Source of the DNA: Amblyornis subalaris
Taxonomy: Eukaryota > Chordata > Aves > Passeriformes > Ptilonorhynchidae
Reading direction: 5' to 3'
NCBI GenBank assembly: GCA_018881555.1
Contig: JACAXG010000065.1
Location: 1,926,863 to 1,990,862, forward strand
DNA length: 64,000 bases
The notes beneath the pieces are model-generated. The model worked only from the letters and a program-made list of their open reading frames with translations. It did not search any database and was not told the origin of the DNA. Positions within the stretch are counted from its first letter, which is position 1; each line of letters opens with the position of its first letter. Made by a program: the position numbers and the translations under genes. Below, piece after piece: positions 24,601-39,600 of this stretch.

Positions 24601-27600
24601 TCAGGCAGTACTGATGAGCCCATGATGGTTGCAGTGGAAAACAGGAAGGTAGAACTGCTCTTCTCTTTCATTCTCCGTTTTTCTTTTTTCTTTCCAATTC
24701 TGTGTTCTGGTGTCTGGAACCTGCAGGTTGAGTCAAGGTGGAAGGAGGATTCTTTGTGCTCTGCTCCGGTGCTCTTTGGATCTGCCGTTACCCAGGAAGG
24801 CGGACTGGCAGTGGAGCCTATGAGCAGAGGGCGGATAGCTGCCTACATGGCTTGCAGAGCTCTGGGCTCTGAATTCAGGCACCGGCTTATTAGACGGGGA
24901 GTTTGTATCTATGAGCAGGCAACCTACTGCTATGTGACACTTCAGTTGTACTCTCTTCTGCCTAGAAAGGCTCCTGTCATAGCAAACCCAATGTGATTCT
25001 TGTAACTTCTGCTCTCTCTGCTCTTCCGAATAGTTGATTAATTGTTTTGAAAAGCAGAGGAACTAGACTACTCCTCATTCCTCTGCAAACACTGATCTAG
25101 CAAATCTCATTTAGAAAGTTGCCTTTGTGCCTATGAGTGCTAGAAACTTAGAAAAAAACAAAGTTTAAAGGCACATCTTAAACTCCGTTTTTCTATATTC
25201 TCACTACTTAACCATGACGTAAATTCATGCTCAGCCTATATAAACCACCTCATCATGCTTAGTAGACCAGTTCATGAGAGAAAAGAAAGCAAACGTTATC
25301 AGGAGATGCCGAGAGACTTGGAGGGAGATGCTAAGTGGCCATTTAGCCATTTCCACCTGTCTGTTTTGATGTGGCAAATGCTTTGTGCTGGTGTACTGTG
25401 TTTAAATGTTCTGGAGAATTTAACAAGAGTATCAATGAAACAATAGAATTTTTAAAGTTTTTATATTTTCTTCTTTTATGTTAGACTTTAGAGTAAACAA
25501 AATGTCACACTACTGTTTGTTTTTGTCTATTCTATGAAGCAAAAACCAAATATAATTTAAAAAATATTATGTACTTGAAGCTGCAGTTAACCTCACAGGT
25601 AAATAGATTGATAATAAGAGATGAGAAAGAGGTCTTGGCTCATTAATTAAAAAGAAAATTAGCAGAGTACTAGTTTCCAGACGTGACCTACAGTAAAATG
25701 CAGCATATTTTAAATAATCCTAAAATGAAATAAAAATTAACTGTGCAAAGTAATTGTGTGAACAACTGATATTGTTCCCTTTGGAAAGATGTTCTTGCTC
25801 TTTGAACCCATGGTAGAAAATCTACTATATTCCAGCTTTGATAGGCTGAACCAGCAGGCGGTTTCTCTTTTCACTTAAATGTCTGAACAAGCCTTGAAGT
25901 TGTAACTGGTTAGACTTGATATGACTTGCTAAAAAATTGTCTGCTTATGCTATCACCCTAAATAGGAAGGATACCAATCGTCTCCTGTAATATGAAGTAT
26001 TGTGTTACAGAAATTAACAGAATCAGTGTATAACTCAGAAAAACTTTTATCTCCTTCATTATTCATTAAATTAAACAGAAGATACTTAATTAAAAGTTTG
26101 ATATTGATAACAGTGGGAGCTTTCAGAGTAGAATGGAAAATACCGTTTTGGTCGCTTTTGTGGCTCTCCCAACACCAACACACAGGATTTAGGCAGAAAA
26201 CATATTGGCACAGGTAAATACTAGCTTTTTAGGACATGGGTGCTTTCTGGATTTGTTTGAAAAGAGATAGAAGGGGGATTTTTGAGTTGCTTGCATGTTA
26301 CCTATTAACAGAAAAGTAGGTATCATGTATAAGCGTGTGTAAGCATGGAAGTTAATTTTGAGGGAAGTCCATCACAGTTTTCTGTCACAATTTTTATAAG
26401 TGTAACCATCCTCTTCCTTACAAGCACTCCCACATATGTTGTCCATCCTAGCAAAATACAAAGCTATTTTAAATGTTAGTCTTGCAATTTTGTTTGAAAT
26501 ACAGAGGGAAAATTAAGGTTTTATTTTCTGAATTCTTGAGTACTGGTAAATCTCTTTCTTCCCTCTTAATGTTTTCCCCTTCCAGTATGCGAAGTGCTAC
26601 CATATGGGAGTACAGTTCATTTCATAAAAAAAATAATTACACAGAACAGGACTTATTACACTTGTGAAATTCATTTTGGCTGAGTAAAGGGAAACCTTTT
26701 TTGGCCTTGAGGAATTTATACAAACCACTTAGAAGCCAATCCTATACACTTTGAAGATTTGATGGTGAAATACAGTGATTGGAGAACGCCTTTTAAAGCA
26801 GACGTGGAAATTAGTTCTCTATAATTTGAAAATGCATTCTGAGTCTGTTGGAGCTGTGTGTTAAGTGCTCTTGTTTAATACAGAAGAAAAGAAAGAAAAA
26901 GAGCAAGAGAGAGGAAAAAAAGAAACAGGAAAAATAGAGAGAAAAGAGAAAACAGGAAGAAAAAAAAAGAAAAACACAGATGAAGGAAAAGAGACTAAAT
27001 GCAAGAGAAAAAGAAAAGGGAGAAAAAAAAGGAAAACAGAAAGAGCAGAAAAAGATTTAAAAGGGAAAAAAAGAAAAAAAATCCTTTCATATGTCAAAGC
27101 TGGGGGAGCTGTCTTGGTCACTGTGTACATTACTGTGTTGCTTTGTGAGGTTTAATTTGGTTGTACTTTCTGACACTTCTTAAATTGCATGGATGTGATA
27201 ATCACCAGCATAGCAATATAAGTCTTGTAGCACAGTTTTTTCTAAGTATTTCATTCTAAAGCAAGTTTGGTGTCATCAGACAGACCAACAGATGTCTGTA
27301 GATTTAAGGGCAAGATTATGGTAGTTGTTAAGGAAGGATGAAGGGGAAGTTTTAACACTGACCATATGTGCATTTTAATTGACTTGTGGATTTTAGGATA
27401 CCGTTATATTCATGTTGCTTGTATTTAAGGAATATTGTGATAAAAATGGTAATTCTTGATTGTATTTCAGAAACGGCTCCATAATGTATCATTCTTCTGA
27501 AGCCTGCAAACAAGTCTAGGCTCAAGTTTTATGAGAGTAGGGGATTTGCAACATCAGAATGGAAAATATTTTATTCATGCGTTGTTTTTTGGACAGTCAT

Positions 27601-30600
27601 ATTCTGGGCTATATTACAATGGCACGATAAATTGCTGAATACACTGTCTGCTGAATATGACCTCACCATGAAAAATTTGATGCATTAGAGTAGGAAAGGT
27701 TGGAATATATCAACCTTAGCTGACAAGGGACTTTGAATTTTGACCTAGCACAGATGACCTTTGTGTGCAATAAAAGTGAGTTTAATCTCCAGGTCAAGGT
27801 TGAGGTGAACGATAGGGCAATGTGGATTGGTTTGTACTGGCTATGTCTGGATTACACCTAGCAAGCAGAAGAAATCCAAGGTCTTTGCACTTTAGAGTAA
27901 CCGAATGCTCATTTACCTAAAGCTCAGTCATATGTATTATACCACCTTCAAAAACTGTGGTACTGTAGGCAGCTAACTCTTCAGCAGCTGTGGACTATTT
28001 CATTTGTAATGCAGTGTTTCAGAATAAGAGGTGTGAGGTATGTATATTCTGCTCCTATAGATCACTGAATAGGTAAATAAATTTTCTCCTCTAGCACATA
28101 GAACGAAGACTGTTAAGTATATTTTCTTGCTATGAAAAGGGTGAAATCTAGAAGCTGTGTTTCTTTGACAGCTAACCTGTCTTTTGAGCATCGGAAGTTT
28201 ATTCCTAAGCGTTTTACGCTGTTAACAGAAACGTAATTAAGAGAGTTGTGATGTTTCACTAGGCAAAAACAAAGAAGACAGGTCCTTTTGAGCACTCCAT
28301 TTGCTGTAAAAGGTATTTGATCAAAAAAGCTAAGTTACAAAATGTTTTGGGGGTTGTCTAGGTTACGTAATAAAGACATTTAAATAAAATATTGTTGCTT
28401 TTATAGTAGTCACAAATAAAATCCATCTTTTTAACTGGCTGGTGTTCCAGGAGTGCTATTTCACTAACATACCAAAGTACGTTTCCTGAATACTTTACGT
28501 ATAGAAGAGTGGTAGCAGTGGTGCTGTTGGAAGGAGAGAGTTCCCTTTAAATCAGCCAGGGAAAAAAAAGTTTGAGACTAATGGAAAGAACCTCTACTCC
28601 TTTAATAGAGGCTGCGAAATATATTCTCCAGGACTGATCAGCTCTGAAGGCTCTAGAGGTTTGATGATTGGAATGGCAGGAAATCACGCTTTCAGGACAT
28701 AACGAATTGACTAGGCCATCCATCATTTGTTAGCATGTGCTGAAACACTGGGTTTGTGTGCAGAGGTCTGTGATTTAGTAAATACTTGGGAGATGAATAG
28801 AGCTTACACACAAGGGAAGATATTGCTGTCCTTCAGCAGCCTTAGACACAGATCCCTGCTGAGAAGGCCGTCTGACAGCAGCTCATCAGTAACTGGCCTG
28901 TCACAGTCAGTGATGCCCACCAGCCATCCCCAGTATATTAAATGCATTTTTAATATCTGCTTCGGTAGATTTAATGAAGAAAATTTAGTTTCCCTACTCT
29001 GATCACTGCTTCCTCAAGTGTTTTAAAGCATTGAGAGAAGCACTTCCAATAAAGCAACTATGCTGATAACTAGAGNAGTTGATTGAAAATTGAAATGAAA
29101 CGGGTGTTATTATCCAAATAGTTTCCTTAAAGCAAAACAAAAATGTTTGGAAAAAGGAGTGATGATCTTACAAACAATTGACCCTCCTGCAGAGGGACCT
29201 TATGCAGCAGTCTGTACAGCAGCAGAGATGCAGTGTTGGGAAAGGTGTTTGCACAGTGGTTCTGTTTAGTGTGACAGGGCTTGCCAAAAGGCAAAATTGC
29301 ATTTCTTACACTTTCATGTGTCACTACAAGAATCAGATCATCATTCTGTCTGGCTTTCAGGGTCCAGAGAGGAGGGTGGCTGTGAATGGAAGGAACGGAA
29401 TAGATCAAGTTTTTAATAGGTAACATAGATTTTGGGTTGGTTTTGGCATTTTTGCGAGGGATGCATTTGGTGAAAATAATTGTAGCATTACATGGTATTA
29501 TATAAACTGATATAAGAAACAAATAATAAGACACAATGGAAAATAAAACTTCTATTTTTACAACTTAGCAGACTCATTGAGAGTTATTCAATACTGACAC
29601 TCTGCATGTAAAGGATTGTACAGAATTTTTTTTTAAATTCATGGCAGATGATAAGATCTTTTGCTCTCCATACATACAGATAAATTTCCTAGTTACCAAT
29701 TTTCCTTCCAACTTTCAGGGAAAACTTCTGTTTACATAAAAGCAAATAAGTTGCTTTCCATTTTCTAATTAGATTCCGTGCTTATGGTATTTACTTCAAG
29801 ACTGCAAGACACTCGATTTTGTTGCAAACATCTCTGAAACATTCACTTCTTGAGCTTTTTCTCCCTTAGGAATCCATTCTGTGTTCACAGAAGAGAAAGC
29901 AAGTCTTGAATGAGACCTATAAATTTGATTCTTGTATGTGTCAAAACAGTAATGTATTAAATGTATATTATTATAAAAATTTAAGACGTGTCCTAAACGC
30001 TTGCATTTTTATAACGCACGACAATATTAAATAACACATTTTCTTGTTAGCATCTGTTTGCTGTCATTGTTGGCAGGACCTATGATTTATTACTTAAATT
30101 AATGACTACAACCATTTTGGTGCTGATATATGCCCCTTATGGCTTATCGCATCACTTAAAAAAATAACATACATGCTTCTATGAGAGTAATTTTTTAATT
30201 GTTTATTCCTTTAAGTTCTTGGTAAGAGTAACGTCTATATTTGCAATTTGAAAGTCTGAGAAGCTTGTATTACACTTTAAACTGAGTGAAATAATGCTAA
30301 GGATTAATTTCTGTAAGAAAATGGAATACAGGAAGTGGTCCTAATAAAATTGTCTTTTAAGAAAAGCCTGATAGAGTATTGTTACCAAGAAAAACCAACA
30401 ACATTGAAAGAGGAATGGAAAGATACTGCTCTATGTTCTTCTGATCGGGTGATGGTTAAAAGCCTTGTTCATTTGTTTGTCTGACTAATTGGTACCATAC
30501 AAGTAGATCTCAAACTCCTATAGGCATGCTCTGTCATTAGTTTTCAGCTTGTATCTCATGGAGTCCTTGTTGTCCATGGACTTCAAATGAAGGATTCAAA

Positions 30601-33600
30601 GTAGGTGAACTTTTCAGCAGGCTCAAATTTGCCAAACAGGAACCTGCACCTATTGTGGGAAAAACATTATGGTTGGTGAACAACTTTGGATGAAAACTTG
30701 GGTTTTGTAAGTGACTTAAGCATTTTTACCTATCTTATGTTTTCTTTTTGTACAATTTTTTAAAAAATTCTTGTATCCATAACATTTTGAATATGATAGT
30801 AACATGAATAGGAGATACTATCCCTTCCAGTGCACACACCAGGATATCCAGTAGCCTCATTGATCGTGATAGTCTCATTGCCATGTGCTGGAGAATTCTT
30901 GAACTTCAGTATCTTGCTTTAGCTTTCTCATCTGAATAGAATGTTAACAAGTGTTGCTGTCTATCCAAACTTGGTAAAAGGCTTCAGGTCAGGATGTAGT
31001 GCTGAAGACGACTTTATTGTTTGGGTGATTGTCCTCTATTTGCCTATGTGTATCTAGGCCCCCAAGGCCTTGGAAGCATTTGATGGCCTAGATTCCCATA
31101 TACCTCCAGAAACTTTAACACTGAATAAAAATGACCCGATAGCACACATTCTTTCACAGAAAGTAAAATGTTGTCAAATATTCCTTTGAATAAGACCCAT
31201 GTGATAGCAAAGGTATTCTCTTATGCAGTGCAGCCTGACACTGTTTCAAAGGCAACATAAAACTATGACCAGAATGGAGGTAATACTCACTCCTGTGACT
31301 GAATTAATATAAAGGGTCTTTTGGAGTTCCCCGTTGTTAATTGAGGACACAGACGATAATATGGACATCATTTATCTCTATTTGTGGTTGGCTAGGAGAT
31401 GGCAGAACTACTTATCCTGTGTTGATACCGGTAACATCCAGTCCTTTATTGCATCTCTTCTGTGGAATACAGAGGCTCATTTGGTTCTCTGGTTCTTACA
31501 GAGCTAAAAAGAAAGATTTGCTTTGCCCAGTTGGCAGGAACTCCAATAAGCCAAAGAAGTTTCGGTCCAAATACAGAGTTCGATGACCTCATTGCTATGA
31601 GGTGTCTAACACAGGGATATATTTTCCTTTATCCTATTGTTAGGAACAGGAGCATATAACTTGACCAAAACGAGTAAGTTGGCCTGCATTTTTTTAATCT
31701 CACTTGTATTGTGTTCCTTGCAATAAATGCATAGTTTCAGTCTAAATATTTTCCTAGCCATATCTGTCTGTTTGGTGTGTCATCTAAGTGCTGAGAGTTT
31801 TTTTCCAAACAAATTCCATTGGTTGCCCAACAACTATTACCCACAAGCTTCCCTCTTACACTTTTTGTTTTAATTTACTATTTAGACACAGACCTCGACA
31901 GTGACAGACGATCATTGTTACACATTGTTATTTTTGTGGTTTCAAGGTTTCTGGATAGAGAATTTTGTCCATTTATCTGCAATAGATGCCTGTTGTTCTA
32001 ACATTTTAAATCTCAGTAATTTAAAAATATTATTCAAATATTTCAGCTACTGTGTAGAAATGAATATATTTCTGTGTAGACCAATTTGGGGAAGTCAACA
32101 TGTATCACATATTACTTGTTTGCGTTAGTTTATTTTGTAATTCTTAGCTCTTTAGTTTCCTTTTCAAGTATTTCTCTCAATGGAACTTTGCATTAGTGGA
32201 TCAGGATGTTTACTGAAATAACCAGTTAAAATTATTAAAATATGCAGTGGAAAGCAGCATGCTTAGTTTAATGTGCTTCTGAATATTAAATGCAAGTAAA
32301 ATGGTATATAGATGTGGAGCCATTTTTTATATTATAGTGTATGAAGCAATAGCTGTGTACACCGCAACCTCGTAATTTTGCAAGTTCTACTTTATCATGT
32401 AGCTGTAAAAGGCAATCAAAATAAATCATGGAAGATGAAGAAATATTTTCTAGGGCTTTCTGTATGCTTTCAGAAGTGGCGCTTGATCCATGAAATTTTA
32501 GTAAGCATATTAAATAATACAATATGATGTGCAACGTGTCAGGTCTGATAAATTATTTTGTATAGGACATTTATACAACATATGGTGAGCTGCTATGTGA
32601 ACAGCTTAATGACTAAATTATGTTAATCTTCCTTGCCATATTTACTTTTCATTTAAAAAAAGGCATTTTCAAATTTTTATTTTACTTTTTTGATCATGTG
32701 TAGATATAAGAAAGGTGTAGGTCATCTTTGAGAAGCTGTGACAGTGATCCAAGGTTCCTCAGCTGTGCAGTGTACATAACACAGATGTTGGGAGAGTCAT
32801 CTGTCAGCTATGCCTCTCCTATGGAGTTAAAGTTCTAGGGGGAAAAGAATTCGACACAGTGCTGTCACTGTTACATTTTCACAATAGAAGAGCATGCAAA
32901 TATTCAACCTCCTGCTTAGCAGTAGTGCCCTGTCTAATGTCTGTGCTGGTTAGAATAAAAAAATAGTGGGTGCATCTAGGGCTCGTAGATCTGACAAAGG
33001 TCATGCTATGCTGGGCATTTGAATTGGAAATTGTCTGGACTTAGATTTTATAAAGCTCCCACTGTTGTCGGGGGAAATTTCAGCAGGGTTTTGTCCCTAG
33101 AGAGGCCTCTTAGGCCCTTTTCTGTCCTATGAATGAATTTAGATGTGAGGGTTTCTCTTGCCTTAAAACTGTTAAGTTCATTTTGCATACATCCCCAGAG
33201 AGAAAAACTGGCAGATGCTTTTGTCTTGGAAGTGTTTAAAAGAAAACTGCAGAACAGGAACAAGGGAGAGAAGGGGCCCTACGTGGAGTCCCAGAACATT
33301 TTGGAAATGGCCAATATGCAGTTTTCATCAGTACTAAGGCGGGGCGCAATATGGTGCCTGTAGCTCACTAGGGAATATGAATGTTGATTAAGCATACTCC
33401 CAGGCTTTGAAATCCTGAAAGCAGTGTCAGAATAATGGATGTTGAGCAAATGTCAAGCATTTGTTAATTTCTCTGTTATTTGGAGTTTATCTACCATGAT
33501 CAATCAAATAAACTAGTGCTTCTCTGTTGTGGCATGTGTCATTGATATGGTGATTAGGTGGATAGAGAGGCCTTCTGCCTTTTTTTAAATTTTTTTTTTT

Positions 33601-36600
33601 TAATCCAGGTAACAGATTACATGTGAACAACCATAACTTTAAGTTAAATATTTGTTTGCAGTTGGTTTAGTGAAAAGAGGTGCATTAACAAAATACTTTA
33701 GGGGCACAGAGAGACAAAAATGTTTGCATATCTGCTGTGATAAAAATTGCATTCATGCCATTTTTTCCATTTCTGGCCTTAAAACTTTACTGTCATGGGG
33801 AAAAGAGAAATTGCTTCTAAATCAAAATTGGTAGAGGGATCTTTTGCTTATTCTTAAAAGGAGAAGTTTCCACTCCGAATCAGTACTAATATATGGCTTA
33901 GCCCCCCTCTTCACTCTAAATCTTTTGGTTTCTAAAAACTATAAACTTGGTCTCAACATCCTGTTATTGATGTCCTGTAGTTAAAAGTCGAGATGACTCT
34001 GACTTTTATGAGAATACACACTGTCTTATAAGAACATGTCATGTATAATATATGTTATATATAAGTTGTTACTGACTTGTTACTGAAATGTAAACATTCC
34101 AGTTGAGAATATTTTGTTCCCCTTCTGAATTTTCACTATTTTCTGAAGTCCTAGTTTTTTTAGTTTCCTACTCTTAGAAGTTAGGTAACATATAAAGACC
34201 TGATATTTAAATGTGAAGAACAAATTCAAATTAATCTGAAAGACAAGGCGGCTCTGTGACCTTTGCTGCTTTACTGTAATATATTAAGACTCTAAAATAC
34301 GAGAGGGTAGAGCTGGATGTTTTGTGTGAGGGTTTTTTGAAAGCTGCCTGAAGGATATTAGCANTCAAATTTCAGTGAATTCCAGTGAAGTTTGTTTAAC
34401 ACCCTTCTCACTGATTTTTTTTTTGTTTGTTACTTTAGTCCTTATGGACTTAATATAAAACCAGTAATGTATATTTTTATTATGTTTTTGATAACTCGCA
34501 AAAATTTAAGAAGTGTCAGTGAGCCATGCCATACTACTTGATGCATACTGAGGTCATCTTCAGTTTATTTTAACATAGAACAAATGTTTGTTGAATTATT
34601 TTTCCTCTTCCTTGGCTTCCACATTTATTTATCAAGGCCTCAGGGCTCAGTCTACCAAAACTGATCAAATGTTGGTGCTTAATGGAGGTGATGTTATGTA
34701 GTCAATCCTATTGCCTGATTATATCAGAGATTATTCTGTTCTGTTAGTGCGTGGAATAAGAGTTGTTCTGCCTTTTCTGCAGCAGCACTGCAGGAAACAA
34801 AGCTTAGAGTATGTATTTTCAGAGCAATATACAGAACACCAAAAAAAATAGATCCTCTGGAAAGGGGAGGAAGGGAAAGGAAAATCCTGTTGATAGGAGT
34901 GGAAAGGGTTAGAGAAGTTTTAGGATACACTAATATAATGTTTTGATCAGCTCTTGTCACATGTTCCCTTCTTATTGCCTGCCAGTTTTAGGTAGACAGC
35001 TTTTTTAAAAAAAGAATGCTGGATGAACACTAATAAAAAGAAATATCTGGATTTCCTTCTGGTGCGTTTCTGCCATCTTTCTAATGGAAAGTAAGTAGTG
35101 GAATTAAAGGACTTTGTTCCCTCTATGGCACAATAAGCTATATCCCTGGGGCTGAAAGTAGGCTTTGTAAATACCTGCATACATGGTACAATAACTTAGA
35201 TATACAAGACAAAGTACTGCACTGTTGGGTAGGTGGATAGACAAGAATTATTATATTTTTTTCCCTTTTTTTGGTTCAATAATTACAAATAGCTTTAAAA
35301 TTGTAAATTTTTAAATTATCAACACTGTATAGGGCTCTAAAAATCTCAAGAGAACTAGCTGTAAATGGATTAATCTCTTGCCTTAAATCTGTATCGTAAC
35401 CAAAATGGGAATTTACTAAAAGCTGCCACTTCTACATCATCCATGTTTGATTCTTGAAATTATATCCTAAATATACTTTAAATTATATCCTGAATGGGAA
35501 ACATCAATAAGATCCTGACTTGTTTAAGGAATTAACAGTTTTGATACCTGGAAGCTTTTTTGGCTTAAGGTGTTCACTTTTTACCCTGGAGATAGCTATG
35601 CAACAGTGCGTGTGCTTGGCATGTGATGCATGCAAATGCTAAATACAGTAGCAGCATGAGGCAAGTGTCATTAACAGTAATTTATGTAATGAAAGCCACC
35701 TGGCTGTCTTTGTAATTAATTGCTTGTAAATAATAAATTTTAAATGTAGTTTATAGTTTTCTAAATTTGATTATATATTTTTAGGAGCAAATTGTTTAAG
35801 GGTGTTTAGAGATTTATTTAATTTCAAATTGGCGCAGATATGCTTTTTACATACAGGCTAATTTTTTAATGTAAAATTAACAATCTAATTAGCTCTGAAT
35901 TGCCATTCATTCATAAAAATAGTTTTCTAAACTTAAACATCTAGCTTGTGGGTGACAATATAGTTTTGTAGAAAAAAGCCATAAAGTAGAATTATTTTCC
36001 CCTTTCTCCACAGGCAGCAAATTTGAGATTGGAGTCTGAAAAACTTGCCGTGACTTCTCCTGATCTGATTCTTTTGCTGGGCATGAGNGGAAGTGGCACG
36101 ATAGAATTACCCAAAATGAGGGAGGTGAACACAAATATTTCAAATATTGCTTTCCACTAATAGCCTGCTAAGTGAGTATTTTTTCAACGTGTAGACCTTG
36201 ACCCTATCAGTAGGGCAGATAAGAAAGGAGAGGGATAAACCCCTGGTTTAAATGGTATCTTCTTTGCCTTAAGTGCTTGTTGAGGTCCATCGNTGTTGCA
36301 CCCTAGGAACGAACATCTTTGCACAACCAACATCAGATAAGGANCTACGTTAGTGTATTTTTTGTCTAATGGTTCAACATTTAGATTGTGCTACTAAGAT
36401 AAAGATGTCAAACTTGCAAACGTGTTTTTGATATCTTAACTGAAGTAAATTGAAATAAAGTGTGGATGATGTTCAGTTAACAAGGAATTTGCAGATGTTT
36501 TGCCTTTTTCTCTCAGTCTCTGGTATGCTGCTGTATGGCTCTGCTTTGGGATGCTTTACTGATTCTTTCCTGGATATTAAGAGTCTTCTTGCTAAGTAAT

Positions 36601-39600
36601 TTGGAGTAGTCGAAATCAAGGACGTAGCAAATTGTCTACTTTTGCTAGTCTCAAGAGTTGTTTTTTTATTTAATTTTCTCAAAAAATTAAATGGTAGAGT
36701 TAAAAGCAGAATTTTTGAGAATACCAGGAGATGGAGATGTGGTGGACAAGTACTGAGATTATCAAGGTGTATGTGGGAGACAAACCCTATTTGACTCCTG
36801 TCAGTTTCTTTTGTCAGTGGACTCCCTGACTAGATACTTAAAGGGTACCAGACAAGTTCTGCTGTGTGTAAGGTGAAGATGTTCGATAGTTGTGGAAGCA
36901 TGATGTCAGAATATTTGGGAGTTCTAATTTCACCTTTTGGCACTGACAGCGTATTTCTTAAGCCTTTGTTGTGAATATATTTTGGTTCTGTATTACATCT
37001 GAAAATATTTTTCAGTTTCAAAATNGAACCTTATGAAATAGTTTTATATTTTTATGGAAGAGACTTGAAACATTAGTGAAATAGTATTTACTTACAGAGG
37101 TCTCCGTGTGGGTTTGGCATTGAAGTAGATTTCAAACGTTTATGTAAGAAGCACTGTTTAATTCCAGAAAGAATCAGAACAATATCTGATACCTATATTG
37201 GGCAAATTACTGTCTATTTTCTCTACTTGGTTACTAAAATAATAAGACCAAAAAAACCTAGTTGCTTTTCACTTGGAACTGCTACTCTTCTGTTCCTGTG
37301 TTTTTAATGATATTATGTGTTCATTCACTGTTAAAGCATGATGTTGTTCTTCTCAACCATATATTTGTGAATGGAAAAATAGCATTTTTATTCTTCTCTT
37401 TTCAGGTTGGGAGATTGATCATAAATATTTGTAATCATTTGATTATGGCATATTTTGAGTTACACTTACGTTATTGCTGTTGGAAGTTAGATTTTTGTGG
37501 TGTGGGTGAAAGAAGGTGTAATTTCTGTGAAGAGCTAGCATTATTTTGTGATCATTGACTGTATTGGTAATTTGTATTCACTTCTGCAATTTATTTTTTC
37601 ACATCTGATACAGATTGTTCATAGTCTGCAGTTGTTTTAAAATATATTGGTTGTTGCAAGAGACACCAAAAAATTAGGTGTCTACAGGAAGAATCGGTGC
37701 TGTGTTCTTAAAGGAACTTCTAAGTCTTCCTAAATGAAAAATCAAACAGTATCTAATACTGGCAATTTTCCTCTGTCTGCTGCTAGAACTTATTGGCCAA
37801 CTAGGTCAGACATTATTAAAGTTCAAGTGGCCCAGTGGGAAAAGTAATGGCCTTATGCTACTATGAATTTTAAATGCTGCCATTTCTGTGTATTGCACCA
37901 TCATCTGTTCTCGCACATCACTAAATTGTATAGAAGTTGGGGGACCAACCAGTGTCAAGGTCATAGAAGTGATGACTTCTCAAGTAGCCTTCGCTGAGCT
38001 TTGTCATACAGTTATACTCATAACCCTGGCTATAGGCAGCAAAATTGTATGCAGATGCCTGAATTTAACCTTTTTATTATCATTGAATAGTGTAAGCCTG
38101 CAATCCAGGGTGTCTTTTTCCTTTTTGGGTTTCATTTTTGATTCTACCAAAGATGTGAAATTGAGGCAAAGGCAGTTTTTAGAGATCTGTATTTAAATCT
38201 TTTGAGTTGAGCTGTTGTACAGTTTACTGAGCTGGATATCTGAGAATTTCAAAATTGATCAGTGCTATTATTCTTTAGGTGAACTTGAATTTCATCTTGA
38301 TTTTAAATCGTACTCCGTATGAAATGAGCGTATCATCAGGTACTTCTTGTCATATATATATATGTGTATATCTACATATACAAACACACTTACTGCATTT
38401 TTATAACAATAATATATTTGTAATGGGAGTATTTCCTCAACAACACTGTATTGACTTTGTAGTTCCCAAAGTAGTAGCTACAGATAATGCTTCATTGTAT
38501 GGAAGGCTTCTTATGCAGACATAATAAAACTGGTTTTGTATTCCATACTTGAACTGGTGTAGCTGGAAAGCTGGAAAATTGGAAAATGGCCGCTTTATAG
38601 AAGTTAGCATGTTGTAACTAAAGACTTAGGTACTTTTATGTCACTTAATAACTCTCATTCAAAACTCATATATTGATTTAAACACGTATTCACTCACATG
38701 CATATATATAGACAAGCATATTGATTTAGCTTAAATTGGTAATTCACTGACTTCTGATAATGTTAGATTTGTGAATGGTAAAAGTACAGATGTGTACAGA
38801 GACAATACTCTGCTTTTTGAGAATTTTCTCTCAGAGAAGCAAGAACAAGCATACTAAACTATAAGAAAGATTGTAATACGAGAGGCTGTAGTGAAGAGAG
38901 GTTAAAGCTGTAGCTATTCTACGGGTAAGTGTGCCTCTCTTGTTCCATGTTCTTCAGTGCTTGGATTCATATAAGCCTAATAGTTCCCAAGCTTTGGGTA
39001 GGCCTTTGGTATTCCTGAGCCTTCCTGGATTGTCTTGTAAAATCATTCAGACTGCTAAGAATGCTTTTTGTTGTCTGGACAATCCTGACATGCTGAAGAA
39101 ATTCTGAGAACCCACTAGTTGTCACCTCTTCTCAGGTGGAAGTTGACCATCAGAGTAGCATTAGCTGATTCACAGGTTTAACTGGGGTGCTTGCTGCCTG
39201 CATCCTGCAGTTCTGGGAAGCCGTGGAGGCTTTATGCATCCATGCATGTGTTACACATTTGAAACAATGCTGCTAGATCTATTTGAAATCCATTATTGAC
39301 AGAGTGTTTACAAATAAGAGTGGACTGGTTAGCATGTGATAAGCAGTATAAACATTGCTTCATTTAGGAGTGCCTGTTCCAAAGCATTTGCAGTATGGAA
39401 GATGAGAATTTGGCTGGTTTGGTTTCTTTCATGTCTTTAATAATGTAACAGGAAAAATATATTTTAGACACATGTTGTGAAAGTTCAGGATAGATGTGAG
39501 GAGAATTCCCCTTTCACCACCAGTCTTTTAAATTCGTTGGATTTATATCTTCCTTTCCTCACTTAGGTTCTTAGTCCAGCATGACAGCACCACACAGTTC

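Noticed and set aside
26865..27155. Lys/Glu-rich + frame and Phe/Leu-rich - frame
   Set aside because: Both are direct consequences of the polypurine tract.
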